From Maribacter sp. (lineage in GTDB: Bacteria > Bacteroidota > Bacteroidia > Flavobacteriales > Flavobacteriaceae): DNA of 23,535 nt. Under the pieces are notes generated by a model, which was given only the letters and a program-made list of their open reading frames with translations, made no database searches and was not told the DNA's origin. Positions 15,386-23,071 of this stretch are shown here, in pieces. The stretch is from assembly GCA_018679695.1 (NCBI GenBank), contig JAHHKH010000407.1, positions 1 to 23,535 of the forward strand, written 5' to 3'. The position numbers and the translations under genes were made by a program. The stretch's first letter is position 1. Each line of letters begins with the position of its first letter.

Positions 15386-17836
15386 ATGGGAGATTCTAAA
15401 TTTTCAAATTTTGACAATATGTCCTTGCAGAGTATTGACCAGGATGCTGAGTTGATACCCTTGTTGACCCCGGAAGATGAAGAGGAAATGAACAATGAAG
15501 GTTTGCCCGAAACACTTCCGATTTTGCCCTTGCGGAATACGGTCCTGTTTCCCGGCGTGGTCATTCCAATTACAGCTGGGAGGGACACCTCTATCAAACT
15601 CATAAAGGACGCGAACAATGGCTCCAAAGTAATTGGTGTTGTTGCACAGAAAGACGAAAAGACCGAAAATCCGGGTATTAAGGATATCAATACCGTAGGA
15701 ACGGTAGCAAGGATATTGCGCGTACTACAGATGCCAGATGGTAATACGACGGTAATAATTCAAGGTAAAAAACGTTTTGAGATTGCCGAAGTCCTTACCG
15801 AAAAGCCATACATGACCGCAACGGTAAGGGAAACGAAGGAGGAAAGGCCCGATAAGGACGGTCAGGAGTTCCTGGCCATTATCGAATCTATCAAGGACAT
15901 GGCCTTAAAAATAATTAAGGACAATCCCAATATTCCCAGTGAGGCATCCTTTGCCATAAAAAACATCCAAAGCAATTCATTCTTGATAAACTTCGTTTCT
16001 TCCAATCTTAATTTGGATGTTCAGGAAAAGCAAGAATTATTGGAAATCGGAAACCTTCAGGAAAGGGCATTGGCCACATTGAAATACATGAATGTAGAAC
16101 TTCAAAAGTTGGAGTTGAAAAATGTTATACAGTCCAAAGTCCGCAGTGATATGGATCAGCAGCAACGCGAATACTTTCTGCATCAGCAAATGAAAACCAT
16201 ACAGGAAGAATTGGGCGGGGTTTCTTATGATGAGGAAATTACTGAAATGCGGGTAAAAGCCAAAAACAAAAAATGGGACGCCAAGATCGCTGAACATTTT
16301 GAAAAGGAACTGGCTAAAATGCAACGCATGAATCCACAGGTTGCTGAATATTCCATACAAAGAAACTATTTGGACCTGTTCCTTGACTTACCCTGGAACG
16401 AGTATTCAGAGGATAAGTTCGATTTAAAACGGGCACAAAAGATTTTGGATCGTGATCACTACGGCCTAGAAGACGTTAAACGGCGTATTATCGAGTATTT
16501 GGCCGTATTAAAATTAAGGAACGATATGAAATCACCCATTCTTTGTTTATTTGGTCCTCCAGGGACTGGAAAAACATCGTTGGGCAAATCGGTTGCAGAA
16601 GCCCTAGGCAGGGAATATGTTCGAATGTCCTTGGGTGGTTTAAGGGACGAAGCAGAGATTCGTGGACATCGAAAAACTTATATTGGTGCGATGCCGGGCA
16701 GAATTGTCCAGAGTATTAAAAAAGCTGGAACTTCCAATCCTGTATTTATCTTGGATGAGATTGACAAACTTGCGGGTAGCCACCAAGGAGATCCCTCTTC
16801 GGCTATGCTAGAAGTATTGGATCCCGAACAGAATAGTGAATTCCATGATAATTTCCTGGAAATGGGATATGACCTCTCCAAAGTGATGTTCATAGCAACC
16901 GCGAACAGCCTGTCTACCATTCAACCGGCCTTGCGGGATCGAATGGAAATAATAAACGTAACTGGCTATACAATTGAGGAAAAGGTAGAAATTGCCAGAA
17001 GGCACTTATTGCCCAAACAATTGAAAGAACACGGATTAAAATCAAAAGACCTTAAGATCGGCAAGCCTCAATTGGAAAAGATCGTTGAAGGCTACACTAG
17101 GGAATCCGGGGTTCGATCTTTGGAGAAGCAAATTGCGAAAGTGGTACGATATGCCGCAAAATCAATCGCTGTGGAGGAGGAATATAATATCAAGATCAGT
17201 AATGTGGATGTTGAGAAAATATTAGGACCTGCCCGTATGGAAAGGGATAAGTATGAGAACAACGATATTGCCGGTGTGGTTACAGGCCTTGCTTGGACTA
17301 GTGTAGGAGGAGATATTTTATTTATAGAATCAATTCTATCCAAAGGCAAAGGAACCCTTAATATTACCGGTAATTTAGGTAAGGTCATGAAAGAGTCGGC
17401 CACGATTGCGTTGGAGTATATCAAATCCAATGCTGAATCTTTTGGAATCGTCCCATCAATTTTTGATAAGTATAATGTGCATATACATGTACCAGAGGGT
17501 GCTACACCAAAAGATGGTCCCAGTGCAGGAATTACCATGTTAACGTCCTTGGTTTCCTTGTTCACCCAAAAGAAAGTGAAGAAGAGTATAGCTATGACCG
17601 GAGAAATAACTTTGAGGGGGAAAGTATTACCTGTTGGCGGTATTAAGGAAAAGATCCTTGCTGCCAAAAGGGCCAAGATCAAGGAAATCATCCTATGTGA
17701 GGAAAACAAAAAAGATATTCTTGAAATCAAGGAGGACTATCTAAAGGGACTTAAATTCCATTATGTTTCCGACATGAGTGAAGTGATCGATTTGGCGATT
17801 ACAAATGAGAAAGTAAAAAATGCAAAAACACTTTAA
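15386..17836 (+). CDS. lon: Lon ATP-dependent protease (endopeptidase La)
   Basis: Lon degrades misfolded and regulatory proteins in the cytoplasm using ATP. The 816 residues start MGDSKFSNFDNMSLQ, with the N-terminal substrate domain from about residue 43 (LPILPLRNTVLFPGVVIP). The AAA+ module has Walker A GPPGTGKTS at 390-398 and Walker B VFILDEIDK. The protease domain has the catalytic dyad S713 (PKDGPSAGIT) and K756 (GGIKEKILAAK), with the same 43-residue spacing as E. coli S679/K722. It lacks a large insertion and is close to the typical LonA length. It is divergent from the ECF operon and is followed 36 bases on by cmk, without a terminator between. Confidence 0.97.
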   Translation: MGDSKFSNFDNMSLQSIDQDAELIPLLTPEDEEEMNNEGLPETLPILPLRNTVLFPGVVIPITAGRDTSIKLIKDANNGSKVIGVVAQKDEKTENPGIKDINTVGTVARILRVLQMPDGNTTVIIQGKKRFEIAEVLTEKPYMTATVRETKEERPDKDGQEFLAIIESIKDMALKIIKDNPNIPSEASFAIKNIQSNSFLINFVSSNLNLDVQEKQELLEIGNLQERALATLKYMNVELQKLELKNVIQSKVRSDMDQQQREYFLHQQMKTIQEELGGVSYDEEITEMRVKAKNKKWDAKIAEHFEKELAKMQRMNPQVAEYSIQRNYLDLFLDLPWNEYSEDKFDLKRAQKILDRDHYGLEDVKRRIIEYLAVLKLRNDMKSPILCLFGPPGTGKTSLGKSVAEALGREYVRMSLGGLRDEAEIRGHRKTYIGAMPGRIVQSIKKAGTSNPVFILDEIDKLAGSHQGDPSSAMLEVLDPEQNSEFHDNFLEMGYDLSKVMFIATANSLSTIQPALRDRMEIINVTGYTIEEKVEIARRHLLPKQLKEHGLKSKDLKIGKPQLEKIVEGYTRESGVRSLEKQIAKVVRYAAKSIAVEEEYNIKISNVDVEKILGPARMERDKYENNDIAGVVTGLAWTSVGGDILFIESILSKGKGTLNITGNLGKVMKESATIALEYIKSNAESFGIVPSIFDKYNVHIHVPEGATPKDGPSAGITMLTSLVSLFTQKKVKKSIAMTGEITLRGKVLPVGGIKEKILAAKRAKIKEIILCEENKKDILEIKEDYLKGLKFHYVSDMSEVIDLAITNEKVKNAKTL

Positions 17837-17860
17837 TTAAAGAGACTCCATTTTTCTAGC

Positions 17861-17868
17861 TATTTTTG
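17861..17868 (+). promoter_or_regulatory. -7 element directly before cmk
   Basis: TATTTTTG is an exact TAnnTTTG match that ends 4 bases before the cmk ATG. If used, transcription would begin at or next to the start codon, giving a leaderless message. The -33 match is weak (TTAA at 17837-17840, 20 bases upstream), so a chance match is possible. Confidence 0.35.
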
Positions 17869-17872
17869 ATCC

Positions 17873-18580
17873 ATGGAAAAAATTACAATAGCCATTGATG
17901 GCTATTCTTCAACTGGGAAGAGTACAATTGCAAAGCAGCTAGCCAAAGCCTTGGGCTATATTTATGTAGATACAGGAGCTATGTATAGGGCAGTAACACT
18001 TTACGCAATGCGCCAAGGTTATGTTACCCTTGATACCAATAATACAGAAGCATTGGTTGGTTCCTTAGCTTTGATCAATCTAAAATTTGTTTATAATGAT
18101 CAGTTGGGCTTTGCCGAAATATATTTAAACGATGAGAATGTAGAACGGGAGATAAGAACAATGGAAGTCTCCAAGTTGGTAAGTAAAGTAGCTACGGTTG
18201 GGGAAGTGCGTAAAAAATTGGTTCACATTCAAAAACAAATGGGTCTTGAAAAAGGTATTGTTATGGATGGCCGGGATATTGGAACCGTTGTTTTTCCTAA
18301 GGCCGAATTAAAGTTGTTCTTGACTGCAACTCCTGAAAAAAGAGCCACACGACGATACAAGGAATTGTTGGACAAAGGTGAGGACGTAAGTTATGAAGAG
18401 GTATTAAGGAATGTCGAGCAACGGGATTACATCGATACCCATAGAGAGATTTCCCCTTTAAAAAAGGCTGAGGATGCCATCATTATTGATAATAGCGATA
18501 TGGGGCTCGAGGAACAATTCTCAAGAGTGTTTGATTTCTCAAAACGGGTTATCGACAAACAAAAAAAAGACGTTCATTGA
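17873..18580 (+). CDS. cmk: Cytidylate kinase
   Basis: Cmk phosphorylates CMP and dCMP with ATP in nucleotide salvage and supply. The 235 residues match the usual length. Visible are the P-loop GYSSTGKST (10-18), the YVDTGAMYRAVTLYA substrate segment, VMDGRDIGTVVFPKAELKLF, a lid with TPEKRATRRYKEL, and RDYIDTHREISPLKKAEDAI. The start is fixed by the conserved MEKITIAIDGYSS. It lies 36 bases after lon in the same direction. The last codons and stop lie in the stem of a terminator. Confidence 0.96.
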   Translation: MEKITIAIDGYSSTGKSTIAKQLAKALGYIYVDTGAMYRAVTLYAMRQGYVTLDTNNTEALVGSLALINLKFVYNDQLGFAEIYLNDENVEREIRTMEVSKLVSKVATVGEVRKKLVHIQKQMGLEKGIVMDGRDIGTVVFPKAELKLFLTATPEKRATRRYKELLDKGEDVSYEEVLRNVEQRDYIDTHREISPLKKAEDAIIIDNSDMGLEEQFSRVFDFSKRVIDKQKKDVH

Positions 18581-18593
18581 ACGTCTTTTTTTT
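18561..18593. terminator. Terminator overlapping the cmk stop codon, probably bidirectional
   Basis: GACGTTC (18569-18575) and GAACGTC (18579-18585) form a perfect stem around ATT, flanked by A8 on the left and T8 on the right. The stem extends through the A-T flanks. The cmk stop TGA (18578-18580) begins in the loop and runs into the right arm. With the convergent BON-LysM gene ending at 18616, the symmetric structure can serve both strands. Confidence 0.92.
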
Positions 18594-18615
18594 GTAGTAT
18601 TTATATCCTTGATTT

Positions 18616-18996
18616 TTATGGATTAGGAATAACCAATACTTGATCAGGATGAATCACATCAGGATTTTTAAGAATATCGGTATTGGCTGCGAATATTTGT
18701 TTGTACTTCATGGGATCACCATAATAGTGTTTTGCGATCTTACTTAAAGATTCACCACTCTTAACAGTATGTCTGTGAAACACTGATTCGTCCTCAACGG
18801 TTATATTGGCTTTCAAGTCCTGAGGTTGTTCCCCTCCAATTTCCTTGATTTTATCCCATAAGAGATTTTTTTCATATTGGGTAGTGGCCATACCCTTGAT
18901 TTTTAATACGCCATTTTCTTCGGTTACTTTACCGTCTTTAATGGCCAGTTGTTCACCAAGGTCCAAAACTGCCTGATATTTTGCTTTTACACTCAT
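18616..18996 (-). CDS. BON-LysM protein, Kbp/YgaU-like
   Basis: The 126-residue protein has no signal peptide. The N-terminal half (about 22-70: IKDGKVTEENGVLKIKGMA) resembles a BON domain, and the C-terminal half is a LysM domain (about 75-124: HRHTVKSGESLSKIAKHYYG, then PDVIHPDQVLVIPNP). This domain order is that of E. coli Kbp (YgaU), a soluble cytoplasmic potassium-binding protein; homologues are common in Bacteroidota. A potassium role here is inference from family. It is monocistronic and convergent with cmk. Confidence 0.85.
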   Translation of the reverse strand: MSVKAKYQAVLDLGEQLAIKDGKVTEENGVLKIKGMATTQYEKNLLWDKIKEIGGEQPQDLKANITVEDESVFHRHTVKSGESLSKIAKHYYGDPMKYKQIFAANTDILKNPDVIHPDQVLVIPNP

Positions 18997-19109
18997 TTTT
19001 GTAATTTATATATGGTTAATATTTATAGCTATGAAGATAAGGATTTATGGCCATTTAACGAAAAAAAGGACAAAATACTACCAGGGTAAACATCTAACAT
19101 GGCTACTTG

Positions 19110-19140
19110 TTTGTAAATAGATATTAAAATTGTAGTTTTG
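19110..19140 (+). promoter_or_regulatory. Strong Bacteroidota-type promoter for rpsA
   Basis: TTTG (19110-19113), 19 bases, then TAGTTTTG (19133-19140) match both consensus elements with the expected spacing, the best promoter in the window. Transcription should begin near 19144-19147, giving an rpsA leader of about 115 bases. Confidence 0.8.
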
Positions 19141-19151
19141 CACTCCTTTTT

Positions 19152-19241
19152 TACGGCAGTATCATGAGCGGGAAAGGAAAAAATAAAATAAATAAATAAC
19201 AACTTCTGCGATAGCCGTATAGCTTTTGTGAAATCGCAGGA
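19152..19241 (+). promoter_or_regulatory. Candidate structured leader of rpsA with two exclusive stems
   Basis: Stem 1 pairs TACGGC-AG-TATC (19152-19163) with GATAGCCGTA (19210-19219): ten pairs with an AG bulge, closing a 46-base loop that is almost all A, T and G on the A-rich side. Stem 2 pairs TTCTGCGAT (19204-19212) with ATCGCAGGA (19233-19241): nine pairs including one G-T, ending 19 bases before the rpsA ATG. The stems share 19210-19212, so only one can form fully at a time. S1 represses its own mRNA in E. coli; here similar control is inferred, with the A-rich loop as a possible S1 target. Confidence 0.45.
19164..19199 (+). CDS. Possible 11-codon leader ORF
   Basis: ATG at 19164 opens a frame for MSGKGKNKINK and a TAA stop at 19197-19199. 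It lies just after the predicted transcription start and begins on the first base after stem 1's left arm. The peptide is Lys-rich. With only 11 codons in A-rich DNA it may be chance; no ribosome site is clear. If translated, it would hold stem 1 open and favour stem 2. Confidence 0.2.
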   Translation: MSGKGKNKINK

Positions 19242-19260
19242 TACAAATTTAAATCAGCAA

Positions 19261-21108
19261 ATGGCTGAAGAAAAAGCAACAAAAACAGTAGAAGAAACTA
19301 CTGAAGCTACTCAAGAAACACAAGAAACAAAGGTTGAGACACCGGTACAAGACCCAAAAGAATTTCTAGAGAACTTTAATTGGGAAAAGTACGAACAAGG
19401 CATAGAACGTGTAGATGATTCCAAACTCCAAGAATTTGAAGCACTGGTTGCCGAAAACTTTGTCGATACGGCAGATGAAGAGGTTGTAGAAGGGACCGTG
19501 GTTTATTTGACCGATCGCGAAGCGATAATCGATATTAATGCAAAATCCGAAGGTGTAATTTCCTTGAACGAATTTCGTTACAACCCTGATTTAAAGGTTG
19601 GTGATAAAGTCGAGGTATTGATCGATATCCGTGAGGATAAAAGTGGTCAACTGGTGCTTTCCCATAGAAAGGCAAGAACCATCATGGCATGGGATAGGGT
19701 TAATGCTGCGCATGATAAAGAAGAGATTGTAAGTGGTTTCGTGAAATGTAGAACCAAGGGTGGTATGATTGTCGATGTTTTCGGAATCGAAGCATTCTTG
19801 CCTGGCTCCCAAATCGATGTAAAACCGATCAGGGATTACGATCAATACGTAAATAAGACTATGGAATTCAAAGTGGTTAAGATCAACCATGAATTCAAGA
19901 ACGTAGTAGTTTCACATAAAGCACTTATCGAAGCCGATATCGAGGAACAGAAAAAAGAAATCATCAGCCAATTGGAAAAAGGACAGGTGTTGGAAGGTGT
20001 TGTGAAAAACATCACTTCATACGGTGTGTTCATTGATTTGGGCGGTGTTGATGGATTAGTGCATATAACCGATCTTTCATGGAGTAGGATCAATCACCCG
20101 AACGAGGTTGTTGAACTAGATCAAAAATTGAATGTTGTAATCCTGGATTTTGATGAGAATAAATCGAGAATCCAATTAGGATTGAAACAATTGGAAAAAC
20201 ATCCTTGGGAAGCCTTAAGCGAGGATATCAAAATTGGTGATAAGGTTAAGGGCAAGGTTGTTGTTATCGCTGACTACGGCGCATTTATAGAGGTTGTTGA
20301 AGGCGTTGAAGGATTGATTCATGTTTCAGAAATGTCCTGGTCAACGCATTTACGTTCAGCACAAGACTTTGTTAAGGTTGGAGATGAGATCGAAGCCGTT
20401 GTATTGACCTTGGATAGGGAAGATCGCAAAATGTCATTGGGTATTAAGCAATTGACCCCGGATCCTTGGACCGATATTACAACGAAATATCCTGTAGGTT
20501 CCAGACATAAAGGTATCGTTAGAAACTTCACCAACTTTGGGGTTTTCTTGGAATTGGAGGAAGGTATCGATGGCTTGATCTATATTTCCGATCTTTCATG
20601 GACCAAGAAAATCAAGCACCCATCAGAATTCGTGACGGTTGGTGACACTTTGGAGGTTGAGGTTTTAGAGTTGGATGTTGAAGGACGTAAATTAAGTTTA
20701 GGTCATAAGCAGACTACCGAGAACCCATGGGATAAATACGAAAGCGAATTCGCATTGGACACAATCCACAAAGCAGCTATTGCTGAAATAGTCGATAAAG
20801 GGGCGACCATCGACTTTAATGACGATATTACTGCATTTGTTCCGCAACGTCATTTAGAAAAAGAAGACGGCAAGAAATTGACCAAAGGGGAGGAAGCAGA
20901 ATTTAAGATCATTGAATTCAATAAAGACTTTAAGCGTGTGGTAGCAAGTCATACGGCTGTCTTTAGGGAAGAAGAGAAACGTAATGTAAAAGCGGCTGTC
21001 AAAAGACAGGCTAAAAGTGCTGAAGAGGCAAAACCTACCCTAGGTGATGCCAATGAAGCCCTACAGGCGTTAAAGGATAAAATGGAAGCTGGCTCAAAAA
21101 AGAAATAA
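19261..21108 (+). CDS. rpsA: 30S ribosomal protein S1
   Basis: S1 binds mRNA on the small ribosomal subunit and helps start translation. I use the ATG at 19261 (615 residues, MAEEKATKT) and not the in-frame GTG at 19228, because the latter sits in the loop of leader stem 2 and family members begin with an acidic MAEEK-type tail. Six S1 domains are seen at about 73-140, 155-223, 242-312, 329-398, 416-485 and 502-570; domains three to five are the most canonical (YGVFIDLGGVDGLVHI, YGAFIEVVEGVEGLIHVSE, FGVFLELEEGIDGLIYI). The N-terminal 35 residues are Glu/Thr-rich and the C-terminus is a Lys/Ala-rich helical tail, both usual in Bacteroidota S1. Strong promoter upstream and strong terminator downstream make it monocistronic. 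Confidence 0.95.
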   Translation: MAEEKATKTVEETTEATQETQETKVETPVQDPKEFLENFNWEKYEQGIERVDDSKLQEFEALVAENFVDTADEEVVEGTVVYLTDREAIIDINAKSEGVISLNEFRYNPDLKVGDKVEVLIDIREDKSGQLVLSHRKARTIMAWDRVNAAHDKEEIVSGFVKCRTKGGMIVDVFGIEAFLPGSQIDVKPIRDYDQYVNKTMEFKVVKINHEFKNVVVSHKALIEADIEEQKKEIISQLEKGQVLEGVVKNITSYGVFIDLGGVDGLVHITDLSWSRINHPNEVVELDQKLNVVILDFDENKSRIQLGLKQLEKHPWEALSEDIKIGDKVKGKVVVIADYGAFIEVVEGVEGLIHVSEMSWSTHLRSAQDFVKVGDEIEAVVLTLDREDRKMSLGIKQLTPDPWTDITTKYPVGSRHKGIVRNFTNFGVFLELEEGIDGLIYISDLSWTKKIKHPSEFVTVGDTLEVEVLELDVEGRKLSLGHKQTTENPWDKYESEFALDTIHKAAIAEIVDKGATIDFNDDITAFVPQRHLEKEDGKKLTKGEEAEFKIIEFNKDFKRVVASHTAVFREEEKRNVKAAVKRQAKSAEEAKPTLGDANEALQALKDKMEAGSKKK

Positions 21109-21152
21109 GCTTTTATTCAACCTTTGTTCCTGCTTAAGCAAGAATACTTCAA

Positions 21153-21184
21153 AGCCCCGTCGGTAACGTCGGGGCTTTTTTTTA
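21153..21184 (+). terminator. Rho-independent terminator of rpsA
   Basis: A 7-bp GC-rich stem AGCCCCG / CGGGGCT, continued by CG / CG after a T-T mismatch around a GTAA loop, is followed by a T tract to 21183. It lies 44 bases past the stop. Confidence 0.95.
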
Positions 21185-21227
21185 TTTTAGTTAATAGCGT
21201 GCAAATGATTATTAAACAAGAATTCCC

Positions 21228-21235
21228 TATTTTTG
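21228..21235 (+). promoter_or_regulatory. -7 promoter element for pyrR
   Basis: TATTTTTG is an exact TAnnTTTG match, 26 bases before the pyrR ATG. I see no good TTTG at 19-21 bases upstream. If this is the promoter, the leader is only about 20 bases long. Confidence 0.45.
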
Positions 21236-21261
21236 CTATTCAAAAGTGTTGCTGACCTAAA

Positions 21262-21801
21262 ATGAGTCAAAAAGTACTACTCTCCTCCAAAGAAATTAAC
21301 ATCATTCTTCATCGATTGGCTTGCCAACTTCTTGAAAATCATCTCGATTTTTCGGACACGGTATTGATTGGAATTCAGCCCAGAGGAACCTTTGTTGCTG
21401 AAAGGCTTACGAAAATTCTACAGGAGGAATATAACGTAAAGCATATTGATGTTGGATTCTTGGACATTACATTTTACAGGGATGATTTTAGAAGAGGGGA
21501 TAAGACCCTTGAAGCAACCCAAACGAAAATCGACTTTTTGGTTGAGGATAAAAAAGTAGTTTTAATAGATGATGTGCTATACACGGGTAGGAGTATACGT
21601 GCCGCCTTAACAGCAATCCAATCTTTTGGAAGACCTTCTGAAATAGAACTATTGACGTTGATCGACAGACGATTTAGTAGGCACTTACCTATTCAGCCCA
21701 ATTATAAGGGAAGACAGGTTGATGCCATCAACAACGAAAGGGTAAAAGTGATGTGGAAGGAGAATGATGGTAAGGATGTAATCTATTTGATAAACAAATA
21801 A
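21262..21801 (+). CDS. pyrR: PyrR: pyrimidine operon regulator / uracil phosphoribosyltransferase
   Basis: PyrR proteins bind UMP/UTP and PRPP; in Bacillus they regulate pyr transcripts by attenuation and also have weak uracil phosphoribosyltransferase activity. The 179 residues match the family length. The PRPP-binding motif VVLIDDVLYTGRS is at 99-111, and LIGIQPRGTFVAERL, LDITFYRDDF and LLTLIDRRFSRHLPIQPNY are PyrR signatures. It is the first gene of a probable operon, 3 bases before pyrB. Neither the upstream region nor the gap to pyrB has space for an attenuator, so its regulatory mode here may differ, or it may act mainly as an enzyme. Confidence 0.93.
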   Translation: MSQKVLLSSKEINIILHRLACQLLENHLDFSDTVLIGIQPRGTFVAERLTKILQEEYNVKHIDVGFLDITFYRDDFRRGDKTLEATQTKIDFLVEDKKVVLIDDVLYTGRSIRAALTAIQSFGRPSEIELLTLIDRRFSRHLPIQPNYKGRQVDAINNERVKVMWKENDGKDVIYLINK

Positions 21802-21804
21802 ATA

Positions 21805-22731
21805 ATGAGCGAACTGAGTGTAAAACACTTATTAGGAATCAAGTATCTCAATGAAAAAGATATTCAGCTCATTTTTGAAACTGCCGACCATTTTAAGGAA
21901 GTTATCAATCGTTCTATTAAGAAAGTCCCTTCTTTGCGTGATATAACCATAGCCAATATTTTCTTTGAGGATAGTACAAGAACCAAATTGTCTTTCGAGC
22001 TGGCAGAGAAAAGACTTTCGGCCGATGTCATCAACTTCTCCGCAGGTCAATCATCGGTAAAAAAGGGGGAGACCTTAATAGATACGGTAAACAATATACT
22101 TTCGATGAAGGTTGATATGGTGGTGATGCGCCACCCAAATCCCGGCGCAGGTATTTTCCTTTCAAAACATGTGAACGCATCTATAGTAAATGCGGGAGAT
22201 GGGGCCCATGAGCACCCAACACAGGCGCTATTGGATTCGTTTTCCATTCGAGAAAAACTAGGTGATGTAGCGGCTAAAAAGGTTGTTATAGTTGGCGATA
22301 TATTACATTCAAGAGTGGCATTGTCAAATATTTTTGCGCTACAGCTACAAGGGGCTGAGGTAAAGGTTTGTGGACCAAGAACCTTAATCCCAAAGCATAT
22401 AGATTCCCTTGGGGTAGAGGTCGAGACCAATTTAAGGAAAGCATTGAATTGGTGTGATGTTGCGAATATGTTACGTATTCAGAACGAACGTTTGGATATC
22501 AGCTATTTTCCAACGACACGGGAATACACCCAACAATTCGGGGTGAATAAGGCATTGCTCGATTCCTTGGATAAGGAAATAGTAATAATGCACCCAGGTC
22601 CAATAAATAGGGGGGTTGAGATTACAAGTGATGTGGCCGACTCCAAACAATCCATTATTTTGGATCAGGTAGAAAACGGGGTGGCCATTCGTATGGCCGT
22701 TATTTATTTGTTAGCCTCTAAAATAAAATAG
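21805..22731 (+). CDS. pyrB: Aspartate carbamoyltransferase catalytic subunit
   Basis: PyrB joins carbamoyl phosphate and aspartate, the first committed step of de novo pyrimidine synthesis. The 308 residues fit the catalytic chain. Carbamoyl-phosphate site STRT is at 57-60 (FFEDSTRTKLSFE), the SSVKKGET loop supplies Lys at 86-87, HPTQ is at 137-140 (GDGAHEHPTQALLD), and the aspartate-side HPGPINRG lies near the C-terminus. No pyrI regulatory chain is adjacent. It starts 3 bases after pyrR and ends 6 bases before the small unknown gene, so all are likely cotranscribed. Confidence 0.97.
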   Translation: MSELSVKHLLGIKYLNEKDIQLIFETADHFKEVINRSIKKVPSLRDITIANIFFEDSTRTKLSFELAEKRLSADVINFSAGQSSVKKGETLIDTVNNILSMKVDMVVMRHPNPGAGIFLSKHVNASIVNAGDGAHEHPTQALLDSFSIREKLGDVAAKKVVIVGDILHSRVALSNIFALQLQGAEVKVCGPRTLIPKHIDSLGVEVETNLRKALNWCDVANMLRIQNERLDISYFPTTREYTQQFGVNKALLDSLDKEIVIMHPGPINRGVEITSDVADSKQSIILDQVENGVAIRMAVIYLLASKIK

Positions 22732-22737
22732 GATTTT

Positions 22738-23070
22738 ATGATTTTTGATAAAGATGGTTCCACCACGATAATATTCCAGGAAAATATTTCACTTCAGGAA
22801 TTTTTGGAAAACTTTCGCAAGAGCTATGCGAAAGTCAAGCATGATAATATCATTGTTAATCTTTTCTCTTTTTCAGAACTTACCGCAGGTGATATTTTAG
22901 AGTTTTTACAAATTTCCAATGCGCATAGAGATCTTAAAAAATCATTTGTTTTGGTGACCAACAAGGTGTCCTTTGAAGAAGTACCGGAAGAAATATGTGT
23001 TGTACCCACTATTCAGGAGGCCAGGGATATTATTGAAATGGAAGAGATAGAGCGGGATTTGGATATCTAA
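22738..23070 (+). CDS. Small protein of unknown function between pyrB and rnz
   Basis: The 110-residue protein has no signal or membrane segment. The pattern of beta strands and helices (IIVNLFSFSEL, then GDILEFLQISNAHRDLKKSF, VLVTNK, EICVVPTIQEARDIIEMEEI) resembles a STAS-like alpha/beta fold, but I cannot prove this. The C-terminus is strongly acidic (EMEEIERDLDI). It lies 6 bases after pyrB and 34 before rnz. Similar short proteins next to rnz in flavobacteria are sometimes labelled ribonuclease Z by proximity; it has no metal-binding HxHxDH and is not that enzyme. Confidence 0.7.
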   Translation: MIFDKDGSTTIIFQENISLQEFLENFRKSYAKVKHDNIIVNLFSFSELTAGDILEFLQISNAHRDLKKSFVLVTNKVSFEEVPEEICVVPTIQEARDIIEMEEIERDLDI

Positions 23071-23071
23071 T

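Noticed and set aside
17092..17730. 212-codon minus-strand frame inside lon
   Set aside because: It is a shadow of the Lon protease domain; the sequence is Ile/Leu/Ser-rich without recognisable motifs, whereas the plus-strand frame has all Lon catalytic residues.
19228..19260. GTG start for rpsA, 11 codons upstream
   Set aside because: The MAEEK start at 19261 is preceded by a typical A-rich start region, and the GTG lies in the loop of leader stem 2.
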